64,000 nucleotides of DNA from positions 2,480,001 through 2,544,000 of the forward strand of contig NZ_CP098415.1 in assembly GCF_023702125.1 (NCBI RefSeq), read 5' to 3'. Shown here one piece after another: positions 53,771 to 62,980 of the stretch (positions are counted from its first letter, which is position 1; every line of letters begins with the position of its first letter). The notes below the pieces were generated by a model, which saw only the letters and a list, made by a program, of their open reading frames with translations, had not been told where the DNA came from and did not search any database. Position numbers and translations under genes: made by a program. The DNA comes from Halorubrum hochsteinianum. GTDB lineage: Archaea > Halobacteriota > Halobacteria > Halobacteriales > Haloferacaceae.

Positions 53771-55078
53771 TCAGTCGTTAAGCGTCTCCTGATGCGCGTC
53801 GTCGAGCGGGCTCACGATGTCCTCGGTCGGCGTGTCGGGCGTGGCCCACAGGCCCTTGAGCACCGACCAGAACTCCTGCTGGAACGGGTTCCCGAGCGCG
53901 TCGTCGAGGTCGGGCACGACGGTCACCTCGGCGGCGAGGTCCGGCAGGTTCGCCATGACCTCGATCTCGTAGGCGTCGTCCGGCACCTCGGTGTTGGAGG
54001 CGATGAACCCGCCGTCCTCGACCCACACCTGCTGGCCCTCGGCGGAGACGAACGAACTCAGCGCCTCGCGGGCGGTGTCGACGTTGTCCGAGTACGCCGG
54101 CACGGTGAACCAGTTGACCGACGAGGAGATGCCGTCGACGCCGGGGAGCCGGAACACGCCGAGGTCCGACGGGTCCTGGACCGCGTCCTGCGCCGGGGTG
54201 AACGAGCCCATGAAGTACAGCGGGAGGCTGTTGTCCCAGAAGTACTCGTACTGGACGCCGAAGTCGCGCGTCTGGCTGAAGTACCCCTCCTCGTGGAGCG
54301 TCTTGATCTCGTCGAAGGCGGTCGCGATCCGGTCGTCGGTGAAGGAGGCGTCGCCGTCGATGAGGCCCTGCTGGAGCGACGCGCCGTCGTCCTGCCGCAT
54401 GAAGAAGCCCTCGGTGAGGTCGCTGAGCGGCCATCCGGTCCCGTTCCCGGAGGCGATCGGCGCGTCGACCCCGTCGATCGCCGCGATCTCGTCGAGCAGC
54501 GTCAGGAACTCGTCGTAGCTCTCCGGCTCGGAGAGGCCGTGCTCGTCGAAGAACGACTTCCGGTACCAGAAGCCGGGCTTGAGGTCCATCTTGAACGGCG
54601 CGGCGTACACCTCGCCGTCGACGGTCACCCGCGACGGGTCGACCGCGAAGTTCTCGGGGTCCCACGCGTCGCCCACCGGCGCGAGGTGGCCGTTCTGCGC
54701 GTCGGAGATGATCCGCGCGGGCGAGGGCATCACGACGATGTCGGCGGAGGCGACGCCGGACTCGTAGTCCATCAGCGTCCCGGTGAGCAGGCTGTCGGTG
54801 TCGCGTGGGAAGTACTCCAGGCTCATCCCCGTCGACTCCTCGACGAAGTCCATCACGTTGCTGAACGACTCCTGCTCGCCGCCGGACCAGACGCCGGTGA
54901 TCTCCAGGCTGCCGCTCCCGCCGTCTCCGCCGTCGCTGCCGTCGCCGCCGTCCTCGCCGTCTCCGCCGTCGGATCCGCTGCCGGAACAACCGGCGAGTGC
55001 GACGCTCCCCAGCACCGACGCGGTTCCGGTCGTTTTCAGTACCCTCCGCCGCGTAGTACAGGATCGATCATCGGACAT
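53771..55078 (-). CDS. Sugar-binding lipoprotein of an ABC importer (SBP family 1)
   Basis: A 435-residue extracellular binding protein from the ATG at 55078. The signal has TRRRVLKTTGTASVLGSVAL and lipobox LAGC, followed by a Gly/Asp/Ser linker of about 30 residues. The mature domain reads LEITGVWSGGEQESFSNVMD and VYAAPFKMDLKPGFWYRKSF, typical of CUT1 sugar-binding proteins. It is on the other strand, 8 kb from the matching ATPase-permease operon, and is the only binding protein of that class here. A TTG at 55102 is a less likely start. Confidence 0.92.
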   Translation of the reverse strand: MSDDRSCTTRRRVLKTTGTASVLGSVALAGCSGSGSDGGDGEDGGDGSDGGDGGSGSLEITGVWSGGEQESFSNVMDFVEESTGMSLEYFPRDTDSLLTGTLMDYESGVASADIVVMPSPARIISDAQNGHLAPVGDAWDPENFAVDPSRVTVDGEVYAAPFKMDLKPGFWYRKSFFDEHGLSEPESYDEFLTLLDEIAAIDGVDAPIASGNGTGWPLSDLTEGFFMRQDDGASLQQGLIDGDASFTDDRIATAFDEIKTLHEEGYFSQTRDFGVQYEYFWDNSLPLYFMGSFTPAQDAVQDPSDLGVFRLPGVDGISSSVNWFTVPAYSDNVDTAREALSSFVSAEGQQVWVEDGGFIASNTEVPDDAYEIEVMANLPDLAAEVTVVPDLDDALGNPFQQEFWSVLKGLWATPDTPTEDIVSPLDDAHQETLND

Positions 55079-55209
55079 GTCGTCCCCATCGTTCGGTCCC
55101 AATTACTTCAAATTTGCTTATTAATTACCGCTATAGTCACTAATCTCAACGGGTGCGGCGCGATCGGCGACCACCGCTATTTATTGGCGTCTTGGGGGTT
55201 GATGGGGAC
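55079..55209. promoter_or_regulatory. Divergent promoter region, binding protein and sulfatase
   Basis: This 131-base AT-rich gap holds two back-to-back promoters. On the minus strand a TATA-like taattaataagc near 55115-55126 serves the binding-protein gene, with a short leader. On the plus strand ctatttattgg near 55174-55184 lies about 30 bases before the sulfatase ATG at 55210. The shared region is a good place for a regulator such as the TrmB protein encoded downstream; that is inference. Confidence 0.55.
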
Positions 55210-56565
55210 ATGACGCTCGAAGCCGACTCGTCCGCCGACGCGACGCGTCGTCCGAATTTAGTGCTGGTTCACTGTCACGACCTCGGGCAGCACCTCGGCT
55301 GTTACGGGGCCGACGTCGACACGCCGAACATCGATCGGATCGCGGCCGACGGCGCCCGGATGGCGAACAGCTTCTGTTCGGCCCCGCAGTGTTCGCCCAG
55401 CCGGTCCAGCATGATGACCGGCTACTACCCTCACGAGAACGGCGTCATGGGGCTGGCGCACATGGGCTGGGCGCTCGGAGACGACTGGGACACGCTCCCG
55501 AAACACCTCCGGGCGGCGGGGTACGACACCGCCCTCCTCGGCTTCCAGCACGAGGTGCCCAACGAGCCGGAGCGGCTGGGGTACGAGTACGTCGACAGCG
55601 GGACGAAGCGAGCGCTGGAACTCGTCGACGTCGTCGACGACTTCTTCGCGGAGCGCGCCGACGCCGACGACCCGTTCTTCGTCTCCATCGGCATCGAGGA
55701 GCCGCACCGGCCCTTCCGGCGCGACTACCTCCCCGAGGGGACGTACGATAGCTACGACCCCGACGAGGTCCCGCTCGACGACTTCCCGTACCTGCCCGAC
55801 GCGCCCGGGGTCCGCGAGGACGTCGCCGACCTCCGGTCGGTGATCTCGGAGGTGCTCGACCCGGCGGTGGGCCGCTACCGCGAGTCGCTCGCGGACGCCG
55901 GGCTGGCGGAGGAGACGGTGTTCGTCTTCACGACCGACCACGGGCTGGCGATGCCGCGCGCGAAGGGCACCTGTTACGACCCGGGGATCGAGACCGCCCT
56001 CCTCGTTCACCGGCCGGGCGTCGTCGAGGGCGGCGCGGTCCACGACGACCTCGTCACCAACGTCGACTTCACGCCGACGATGCTGGACCTGCTCGGGGTC
56101 GAGCCGCCGACCGAGACCTCCGGCGAGTCGTTCGCGCCGCTGCTCCGTGGCGAGCCGCACGACGGCCGGGACCGGATCTTCGCCGAGATGACGTGGCACG
56201 ACCGGTACAACCCGATCCGCGCGATCCGGACGGACCGGTACAAGTACGTCCGAAACTTCTCGCTGCTCCCCGAGGTGTTCGTCCCGATAGACGTCGCGCC
56301 GACGGCCTCCGGTCGGGAGGTCCACGAGGAGTTCCACGTCCCGCAGCGCCCGGCCGAGGAGCTGTACGACCTCGCCGCCGACCCACACGAATCGGAGAAC
56401 CTCGCCTCCGACCGGAAGCCGTTCGAGACGGCGGCGGAGGCGAGCGACCCGGAGCCGTCCCACGTCGACGCCCTCGACCGACTCCGCGACGAGCTGGAGG
56501 CGTGGATGGAGTCGACCGACGACCCGCTCCTCGACGGTCCCGTCCCGTACCCCGACGTGGAGTGA
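55210..56565 (+). CDS. Sulfatase, formylglycine-dependent type
   Basis: A 451-residue sulfatase from the ATG at 55210. The active-site signature is CSPSRSSMMTG, with Cys61 in the C-x-P-x-R position that is oxidised to formylglycine. Metal-binding pieces are VLVHCHDLGQHLGCYGADV near the N-terminus and FTTDHGLAMPRAKGT. RAIRTDRYKYVRNF is typical of the family C-terminus. No signal peptide is seen, so it should act in the cytoplasm, perhaps on imported sulfated sugars. It resembles N-sulfoglucosamine sulfohydrolase-like sulfatases. No maturation enzyme gene is in the window. Confidence 0.92.
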   Translation: MTLEADSSADATRRPNLVLVHCHDLGQHLGCYGADVDTPNIDRIAADGARMANSFCSAPQCSPSRSSMMTGYYPHENGVMGLAHMGWALGDDWDTLPKHLRAAGYDTALLGFQHEVPNEPERLGYEYVDSGTKRALELVDVVDDFFAERADADDPFFVSIGIEEPHRPFRRDYLPEGTYDSYDPDEVPLDDFPYLPDAPGVREDVADLRSVISEVLDPAVGRYRESLADAGLAEETVFVFTTDHGLAMPRAKGTCYDPGIETALLVHRPGVVEGGAVHDDLVTNVDFTPTMLDLLGVEPPTETSGESFAPLLRGEPHDGRDRIFAEMTWHDRYNPIRAIRTDRYKYVRNFSLLPEVFVPIDVAPTASGREVHEEFHVPQRPAEELYDLAADPHESENLASDRKPFETAAEASDPEPSHVDALDRLRDELEAWMESTDDPLLDGPVPYPDVE

Positions 56566-56638
56566 CGAACCGGGCGGCGTCCGCTCTTCCCGCCGCGTCT
56601 CGGTGATTTTTATATACCGAGGTAGTTAATCGATCGTC

Positions 56639-57736
56639 ATGGACACCGAGGAACTCCTGGAGACGCTCCAGGCCGCGGACCTCTCTTACTATCAGGCGAA
56701 CGCGTACGTCACCCTCCTCGAACTGGGGACCGCGTCCGCGACCGAAGTCGCGCAGGCGAGCGACGTGCCGGACGCCCGGATCTACGACGTCCTCCGCGAC
56801 CTCGACGACTTCGGCTACGTGGAGCTGTACGAACAGGAGACGTTTCAGGCGCGCGCGACCGACCCGGAGACCATCGTCTCCGGGCTCTCGGACCGCGCGA
56901 GTGCGCTCGAATCGGCCGCCGCGGAGATCGAGGAGCGGTACGAGCGGCCGACGCTCGACACCCAGACGGTCAGCATCGTCAAGCGGTTCGACACGGTCCT
57001 CGAAGCGGCCCGCACGTTCGTCCGCGACGCCGACACGCAGGTCCACGCGGCGCTCACCCGCGACCAGTTCGAGGCGCTGCGGGGCGACCTCGCCGACGCG
57101 CGCGACCGCGGCGTCACGGTCAACGTCACCGTCCTCGACCGGGACGGCGACGAGTCGCTCGACGAGGCGGACTACGAGGGGGCCGTGAACGTCGCGCACC
57201 GCCTCTCCCGACCCGCGCCGTTCGTGCTCACCTCCGACCTGCGGCGGACGGCGTTCGCGCCGAACCCCGCCGCGGTCGAGGACTACGGGCTCATCCTCCG
57301 CAACCGGTCGTTCACCTACGTCTTCTTCTGGCACTTCCTCCTGTTCATGTGGCTCCCCTCGCCCGTCGCGTACGAGGCCGGGGCGGTCGGGTCCAAACGG
57401 TACGCGGACATCCGGCAGTTCCTGCTGGAGAACCGGGGGCGGATCCGGGGCGACGAGCCCCTCTGCGTCGAGATCGAGGGCCGCGAGACGGACGGCGACC
57501 GGTCCGTGACCCTCTCCGGGGAGGTCGTCGACGCCGAACACCTCTCGGACGGCGACGGCCGCGACGACCGCGCCCCGAGCGTGATGGCGCTGACCGGAAC
57601 CGCCTCCGTGGTCGTCGACGACGGCGAGCGGCGGTGGACGGTCGGCGGCTGGGGCGCGACCTACGAGGACGTCGAGGCCGAACGGATCCGCGTGACGGAC
57701 GCGGCCGCCGAGACCGAGGCCGAGCCGGCGGAGTGA
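56639..57736 (+). CDS. TrmB-family sugar-responsive transcription regulator
   Basis: A 365-residue regulator. The N-terminal winged helix-turn-helix (residues 5-70) reads ADLSYYQANAYVTLLELGTA and VAQASDVPDARIYDVLRDLD. A coiled segment (ALESAAAEIEERYERP) leads to a phospholipase D-like domain and then a C-terminal sugar-sensing domain (from about 215). In haloarchaea such proteins control sugar metabolism and import. A TATA-like ttttatatacc near 56608-56618 lies about 26 bases before the ATG. Its position beside the sulfatase and sugar-binding protein suggests local control. Confidence 0.92.
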   Translation: MDTEELLETLQAADLSYYQANAYVTLLELGTASATEVAQASDVPDARIYDVLRDLDDFGYVELYEQETFQARATDPETIVSGLSDRASALESAAAEIEERYERPTLDTQTVSIVKRFDTVLEAARTFVRDADTQVHAALTRDQFEALRGDLADARDRGVTVNVTVLDRDGDESLDEADYEGAVNVAHRLSRPAPFVLTSDLRRTAFAPNPAAVEDYGLILRNRSFTYVFFWHFLLFMWLPSPVAYEAGAVGSKRYADIRQFLLENRGRIRGDEPLCVEIEGRETDGDRSVTLSGEVVDAEHLSDGDGRDDRAPSVMALTGTASVVVDDGERRWTVGGWGATYEDVEAERIRVTDAAAETEAEPAE

Positions 57737-57853
57737 GGCCGAGCGGTAGCCGTTCGAGGCCGGCGGAGCGACGCCGAGTGACGGCGCTTCGACGCCGACC
57801 CGGTGACGTGGACGACGACTTTTATGCTCGCGGCGACACGCGTTTGCTCCCGC

Positions 57854-58813
57854 ATGCCACCTCGACCCTCGACCTTCTCGATCGCCGCCCGCGACCCGGA
57901 GACGGACGCGGTCGGCGTCGCCGTCCAGTCGAAGTTCGTCGGCGTCGGTGCCGTCGTCCCGTTCGTCAGCGCGGACGCGGGCGCGGTCGCCACGCAGAGC
58001 TTCGCGAACGTCGCGTACGGCCCCCACGGTCTCGACCTGCTCCGCGAGGGCCACGACCCGGCCGCGGCGATCGACCGGCTCACGGCCGCGGACGAGGAGG
58101 CCCCCTCGCGGCAGGTGGGCGTCGTCGGCGTCGACCCGGACGACGACCCCGCGGCGTTCACCGGCGACGAGTGCCACGACCACGCCGGTGACCGGCAGGG
58201 TGACCACTACACGGTTCAGGGGAACATCCTGGAGAACGCCGACACCCTCGACGCGATGGCCGAGACGTTCGAGGAGACCGACGGCGGCCTCCCGGAGCGG
58301 CTCATCGCCGCGCTCCACGCCGGAAACGAGGCCGGCGGCGACAGGCGCGGCGAGCAGTCGGCGGCGCTGTACGTCGCCAAGCCCGAGGGCGGCTACGACG
58401 GGCGGAACGACCGCTGGATCGACGTGCGCGTCGACGACCACGAGCGTCCCATCGACGAGTTAGAACGGGTGTTCAAGATATACGACGTGACGCTCCTCGA
58501 ACGCGAGGCCCCCGAGGAGACGCGGGAACTGACCGGCGAGGCGGCCGTCGCGGTCGAGTCGGCGCTCGCGGACCTCGGCTTCTACGACGGCGAGCCGACC
58601 GGCGAGTTCGGGGGCGACGCCCGCGACGCGCTGGAGTCGTTCCGCGGCATGAACAACTTCGAGAACCACTCGCTCGCGGTGCTGGAGGACGCCCTCGCAC
58701 GGGGAATCGGGGAAGCCGGATCCGACGCGGACGGTCCCGAATCCGACGCCGACCCCGAGACACGGTTGGTCGACGCGATCTGGCGCGGGCTCTCCCGGCT
58801 CGACCGGGCGTAG
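57854..58813 (+). CDS. DUF1028-family protein
   Basis: A 319-residue protein from the ATG at 57854. The DUF1028 domain (Ntn-hydrolase-like, about 1-215) is seen in TFSIAARDPETDAVGVAVQS, DAGAVATQSFANVAYGPHGL, TVQGNILENADTLDAMAETF and IDVRVDDHERPIDELERVF. The C-terminal 80 residues resemble a small helical peptidoglycan-binding-like repeat (ALADLGFYDGEPTGEFGGDA). DUF1028 proteins are often encoded near peptide or amino-acid uptake genes; the reaction is not known. A TATA-like cttttatgc gives a leaderless spacing. Confidence 0.9.
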   Translation: MPPRPSTFSIAARDPETDAVGVAVQSKFVGVGAVVPFVSADAGAVATQSFANVAYGPHGLDLLREGHDPAAAIDRLTAADEEAPSRQVGVVGVDPDDDPAAFTGDECHDHAGDRQGDHYTVQGNILENADTLDAMAETFEETDGGLPERLIAALHAGNEAGGDRRGEQSAALYVAKPEGGYDGRNDRWIDVRVDDHERPIDELERVFKIYDVTLLEREAPEETRELTGEAAVAVESALADLGFYDGEPTGEFGGDARDALESFRGMNNFENHSLAVLEDALARGIGEAGSDADGPESDADPETRLVDAIWRGLSRLDRA

Positions 58814-58913
58814 TCGCCGACCGCCCGCGTCGACCCCGCTCGGCGCGTCATCGAACCGGGACCCACCGACGCGGGCCGGTCGACTTTTGCCCGTCCGCGA
58901 CCGACCGGAGACC

Positions 58914-59237
58914 ATGACCATCGAACCGGACGAGGTCGCGGCCCTCATCGAGGAGAACCTCCCCGACGCGGTCGCTCGCGTCACCACGCCACGAGTCCAC
59001 GACGACGAGGACGAGGACGCCCACTTCGCGGCGTGGGTCGTCTCCCCCGTCTTCGAGGGCGAGTCGCTCGTCGACCAGCACCAGCGCGTGTACGACGCGG
59101 TCGGCGACCACATGACGCAGTCGGTCCACGCGCTGGAGATAAAGACGTACACCCCCGAGGCGTACGCGGAACACGGCGACGGTGCCCTCGACGAGGCCCT
59201 CCGCGAGGCCGGACTGTTCCCGGTCGACGAGGCCTGA
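58914..59237 (+). CDS. BolA-like protein
   Basis: A 107-residue protein from the ATG at 58914. It begins IEPDEVAALIEENLPDAVAR and continues HFAAWVVSPVFEGESLVDQHQRVYDAVGDHM, the BolA/IbaG core. The end HALEIKTYTPEAY corresponds to the conserved C-terminal strand. BolA proteins work with monothiol glutaredoxins in iron-sulfur handling or act as regulators in bacteria; the role in haloarchaea is open. Confidence 0.85.
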   Translation: MTIEPDEVAALIEENLPDAVARVTTPRVHDDEDEDAHFAAWVVSPVFEGESLVDQHQRVYDAVGDHMTQSVHALEIKTYTPEAYAEHGDGALDEALREAGLFPVDEA

Positions 59238-59316
59238 GTCGCGTTCGACGAGTTCCCTCCGGCAGTCCGCCGCGTCGCCGCGCCGAATCACTACCGGTCC
59301 CACCCCCCTCCAAGCC

Positions 59317-59868
59317 ATGCGATCCGCACTCGTCCGCGCCCTCCGCGGGATCTGCTCCGCGGTCTCGCTGCTGGCGTTCGGCGCGCTCTTCCTCGCCGTC
59401 GAGTCGCGCGTCACCGATCCGACCGTCCTGCTCGGACTCGCCGGCGTCGGGACCGCGACGCTCTTGACGGCCGTCGGACCAGCGGGAGTCCGGCGACTGC
59501 TCGGTGTCGGCGAGCCGAGCGCGAACGACTCCGAAGACGCCGGCGGCGCGGCCCGCGACGAGGGGCCGGAGCCGGGGGACGCGTGGCTCGACGAGACGGC
59601 CGACGACACGCCCTGGACCGACCGGGCCGACCGCGCCGCCGCCGACTCCGACCCCGACTGGTGGGTCGCGCGGCTCGAACCCGCGCTCGACGACGCGTGG
59701 AACCGCTGGTCGGACGTCGCGCTGACGGTCGGACTGGCGCTGCTCGGGGCCGGGTCGTTCGCGTTACTCGCCGCGTATCCCGGCGACGACCCGCCGCTCG
59801 GGCTGGCGCTGCTCGGGCTGTTCGGGCTCAACGGCGCGCTGATGACGGTCCCGTTCCTGTTCGAATAA
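59317..59868 (+). CDS. Membrane protein of unknown function
   Basis: A 183-residue protein from the ATG at 59317. Two N-terminal helices (GICSAVSLLAFGALFLAVES and VLLGLAGVGTATLLTAVGPA) are followed by an acidic cytoplasmic stretch of about 60 residues (ending TADDTPWTDRADRAAADSDP), then two more helices near the C-terminus. No family could be assigned. It is convergent with the next membrane-protein gene. Confidence 0.72.
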   Translation: MRSALVRALRGICSAVSLLAFGALFLAVESRVTDPTVLLGLAGVGTATLLTAVGPAGVRRLLGVGEPSANDSEDAGGAARDEGPEPGDAWLDETADDTPWTDRADRAAADSDPDWWVARLEPALDDAWNRWSDVALTVGLALLGAGSFALLAAYPGDDPPLGLALLGLFGLNGALMTVPFLFE

Positions 59869-59887
59869 AACCGGAGTCGGCGTCGCC

Positions 59888-60475
59888 CTATCCCCCGTCC
59901 CGGTCGGGGGTCGCGGTCGCCGCCGACGCGTCGCCGTCGCCCTCGTCGCCCGCGACGCGGTCGGCGATCGCGTCGGCGAGCGGGTCGACGGTGACGGTCA
60001 GGCGCGCGACGAGGAACACCACGGGGACGAGCGCGGCGAACAGGAAGGCGGCGTCGTACGCCCACGCGGCGTCGTTCAGCAGGGGGACGGCAACGCCGGC
60101 GAGTCCGCGGTACGCGACGAGGACGGCCCCGAAGACGACGAGCCAGTAGGCCGTCCCGCCGGCGTTCTCGGCGATCCGACTCGGCCGCGCGTCGCTCTCG
60201 CTGTCGGCGGCGCGACCGCCGAGCGCCAGCCGCGTCAGCAGCGCGAACTTGGGGGCGGCGTACAGGAGTATCCCCGCCACCGCGAGCGCGACGACGCCCG
60301 TCGCGACGGCGGCGAAGATCACGGACGCGAACGGGACGAGGCGGTCGATGCCGGGCAGCAGCGTGACGACGGCGAGGACGCCGACGACCGCCAGCGCGCC
60401 GATCAGGAGCCTGCTCGCCGACCGGACCGTGTCGCGGTCGAGCGCCGTTCCGATCGCTGAGTCGTTCGGGCTCAT
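59888..60475 (-). CDS. Membrane protein of unknown function
   Basis: A 195-residue protein with about four to five hydrophobic helices (SRLLIGALAVVGVLAVVTLL, FASVIFAAVATGVVALAVAGI, AYWLVVFGAVLVAYRGLAGV, AAFLFAALVPVVFLVARLTV) and an acidic tail. A minus-strand TATA-like gaaatatattc near 60505 lies about 30 bases before the ATG. A 7-bp inverted repeat at 60511-60526 abuts that box. Function is unknown. Confidence 0.75.
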   Translation of the reverse strand: MSPNDSAIGTALDRDTVRSASRLLIGALAVVGVLAVVTLLPGIDRLVPFASVIFAAVATGVVALAVAGILLYAAPKFALLTRLALGGRAADSESDARPSRIAENAGGTAYWLVVFGAVLVAYRGLAGVAVPLLNDAAWAYDAAFLFAALVPVVFLVARLTVTVDPLADAIADRVAGDEGDGDASAATATPDRDGG

Positions 60476-60510
60476 GTGCGCCCGGCCGTTGGCGACACGG
60501 AGGAATATAT

Positions 60511-60526
60511 TTCAAACACGTTTGAA
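60511..60526. promoter_or_regulatory. Inverted repeat TTCAAAC-AC-GTTTGAA
   Basis: Perfect 7-base arms surround a 2-base spacer, just upstream of the TATA-like box of the minus-strand membrane-protein gene (ATG at 60475). The site is in the position of a BRE or activator/repressor site. It also marks the start of the AT-rich island to the right. Confidence 0.5.
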
Positions 60527-60755
60527 TCGGGTTTTATCGATTTTGCTTGATTTGAAATATTTAGCTATCTGGTGACACAGTTATATTCGTATCAATGTCT
60601 GTTCGCGTAGTCTGTGAATTTCTCTCACATCTGTTGATCCCGATTCTTCCTCGTAGCGCGACCATTATTCCGGCTCCAGTATTACTGTCAAATATCCCTC
60701 GTGACGGCGTACAATAGAACTAATAGATAGTAGTTGGTTGACAATCATAGGCGAT

Positions 60756-61391
60756 ATGACTGACTACAGTCAGGACCATTTCAACGAACTCTATTCGGAG
60801 GGGGAACGTGATCCGTGGAAGTACTTTGAAAGCGAGTATGAACAGCAAAAATACGACCGAACCTTACGGTGGGCGTTGGACCGAAAGGAACCTGAAGCAG
60901 TGACAGATATCTTGGAGCTGGGTTGTGGAAATGGAGCCTTCACTGAGAAACTGGTCTCGGCGTTCCCGAACGCAGATATCTTAGGTGTCGATATTTCCGA
61001 AGAGGCGCTTGATAAGGCACGAAACGCCGCCCCTGAGGCGGATTTTATTTGTGGCGACATGTTCGAAGTTATCCAAGGACTGGAGCGAAAGTACGACCTG
61101 ATTTTCGCTAGTGAGTGTCTGTACTATTTGACTGATATGTACACAATACAGGAATTCAGAGACTTCGTTGACTTAGCCACAAATCTTCTCTCAAACGGTT
61201 ACCTGTTGTCAGCCAACATTCATCGAGAGCCGTCTGAAGAGAACTCTGTTGAAGACAGAGAAACCATGGCAATCCTACAAACTACGCTTGAGACGTCGTT
61301 CGATATTGTTGGTCAAAACACATATACTGAGAAGAAGCGGACAGAAGGGCGTACGCGAGAGTACGAGTATCAGATATGGGCTTTCGAGTAG
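60756..61391 (+). CDS. SAM-dependent methyltransferase, NodS-like
   Basis: A 211-residue class I methyltransferase from the ATG at 60756. SAM motif I is ILELGCGNGAFTEKL, the acidic post-I residue is in ADILGVDISEEAL, and motif IV is DLIFASECLYYL. The N-terminal pattern RDPWKYFESEYEQQKYDRTL matches NodS-like small-molecule methyltransferases, which methylate sugars or other metabolites. Codons are strikingly AT-rich compared with flanking genes, so it is likely acquired. The 509-residue orphan follows after 59 bases. The 280-base gap before it is AT-rich and shows no other gene. Confidence 0.87.
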   Translation: MTDYSQDHFNELYSEGERDPWKYFESEYEQQKYDRTLRWALDRKEPEAVTDILELGCGNGAFTEKLVSAFPNADILGVDISEEALDKARNAAPEADFICGDMFEVIQGLERKYDLIFASECLYYLTDMYTIQEFRDFVDLATNLLSNGYLLSANIHREPSEENSVEDRETMAILQTTLETSFDIVGQNTYTEKKRTEGRTREYEYQIWAFE

Positions 61392-61450
61392 TGAAATGCT
61401 TGGACACATAAGAACACACAACTCAGGCGTAAACCGGGTGGTGTCGTGAG

Positions 61451-62980
61451 GTGCGATTAGATGCCTGCCCGATCGGTGGAGAGGGGGTCACAACGGACTT
61501 ACTAGATGCGGCTATAGAGGGTGCCATAGACGCTGGGATCGAAGTCAATCACGTTAGTCCGAAAAAGGTTCGAAATGTGATCCCAGCGCTCCCAGAGGAA
61601 GTAAAAGAAAGTATTGATTCCGAGGCTCTCGGCTTGACTACAGGCGACCTGAAGGGAACCCTCATACTCCGAGCGAACAACGAACCAGTATTTGCTTGGA
61701 ACACACAATACTATCTTGAACCCTTCTACGGCATCGGAGTCAGAGACGTGATCAATATTCTGCCGTTCTTACCTCCACTGATAATATTAAAGAATTTCAT
61801 TAAATCTGTGTGGAAGAAAATCCGAGACGTGCTTCAGAACGCGAAACAATTGGTATTAACATCATATGGAACAGTTCACTCAGATCAATTTAAAGATAGT
61901 ATCTCTGGCAGCTTTAACAGTTGGATATCAAGAGAACAGCGGGAACTCATCGTCATGACTGGATGGGGTGGGAGTCGGAGGGTTGATGATATACTTTCTC
62001 GGGTAACCCAACCATGGGCAATCGTCACCGAAGGCGGATCCGTGGTTCACCGCCGCTTAAACGACTTCCAGCCAGAACCGCTGTTTGTTGACTGGATCAA
62101 CGGAGAACCCAAAACGGAACACGCACACCCCGACCTTTATGATCACCCACGTCTCGTCGCCGCTAGAGAGGCGTGGTCCGCAGTCGCAAGAACAGCTGTC
62201 AACGAAATTGAAACTCCTGTGTTTTATTCCCAGAATAATGGCTACGGATGTGGTGTCTATATAAATCCTCCAGAAAAAGTTGTGGAAGATTTCTCAACGT
62301 CGCCCGCTGATTCTCCGGATACTGTGCTTCACCTCCGTTCCAGACTACTTAATGAGAGACGGCTTCCGAAGGTAGGAGGATTTCGGGCTGTTAACGGCCA
62401 CGATAAGCGTGGGAAAGTCAATAACACTCCAAACGGATGGTATGTCCTCGAAAAAATAAATGCTCTTGAGAGACCTCTACGTCCCTATCAAATTGTAGAT
62501 GTTACACAGGAGTCCGTTACTTTTGAGATTCTTGAGGCCGATAACAGTCGAGAGTCAGTTTCGCCGGGGGACATCTCGGAACCGGCAACTGAGATCGAGA
62601 ACATCGTCACGGATGCCCGAAATCTCATCCAAGAGAACCGGGTAGGAATAGTGAACCTGAAAGAGAGAATTGTACCGCAGACAAACTCTATTGATGTTTT
62701 TGTTCAGTCGAAAAAAAGGGCGTATCGAGACAAGCTACAGGATATCTTTGATATCAACACCGACGTTGCGTTGCTGAAGTACATCTATCGTGGATCGATC
62801 TCGGATAAGGGTCTGATCGGTCAACTGGGTCAACTATACGATACGACTGGACCTGACGTGGAGATTCACGGTAGTGAGAAGCTTCCGGACCATGCGTTAA
62901 GTGTTGTCGATGAGTCTCATGACGTAGATGATATAGGAGAAATATTGTCAAAATTCGAGGATAAATCCCTGATTATATAA
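61451..62980 (+). CDS. Large protein of unknown function in an AT-rich island
   Basis: A 509-residue protein; the only usable start is GTG 61451, preceded by gagg. It has no motif I can assign firmly. The first 40 residues (GGEGVTTDLLDAAIEGAIDAG) vaguely recall flavodoxin-like FMN reductases. A hydrophobic stretch (about 99-118, VRDVINILPFLPPLIILKNF) may insert in a membrane. The middle (QPWAIVTEGGSVVHRRLNDF) faintly recalls HAD-type phosphatases, but no DxDxT motif is present. AT-rich codon use matches the methyltransferase upstream. The N-terminus may be incomplete. A real gene is very likely; function is unknown. Confidence 0.75.
   Translation: MRLDACPIGGEGVTTDLLDAAIEGAIDAGIEVNHVSPKKVRNVIPALPEEVKESIDSEALGLTTGDLKGTLILRANNEPVFAWNTQYYLEPFYGIGVRDVINILPFLPPLIILKNFIKSVWKKIRDVLQNAKQLVLTSYGTVHSDQFKDSISGSFNSWISREQRELIVMTGWGGSRRVDDILSRVTQPWAIVTEGGSVVHRRLNDFQPEPLFVDWINGEPKTEHAHPDLYDHPRLVAAREAWSAVARTAVNEIETPVFYSQNNGYGCGVYINPPEKVVEDFSTSPADSPDTVLHLRSRLLNERRLPKVGGFRAVNGHDKRGKVNNTPNGWYVLEKINALERPLRPYQIVDVTQESVTFEILEADNSRESVSPGDISEPATEIENIVTDARNLIQENRVGIVNLKERIVPQTNSIDVFVQSKKRAYRDKLQDIFDINTDVALLKYIYRGSISDKGLIGQLGQLYDTTGPDVEIHGSEKLPDHALSVVDESHDVDDIGEILSKFEDKSLII

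Noticed and set aside
56069-58441. A 790-codon minus-strand frame across sulfatase, TrmB and DUF1028 genes
   Set aside because: It is antisense to three recognised genes and shows no protein-like features.
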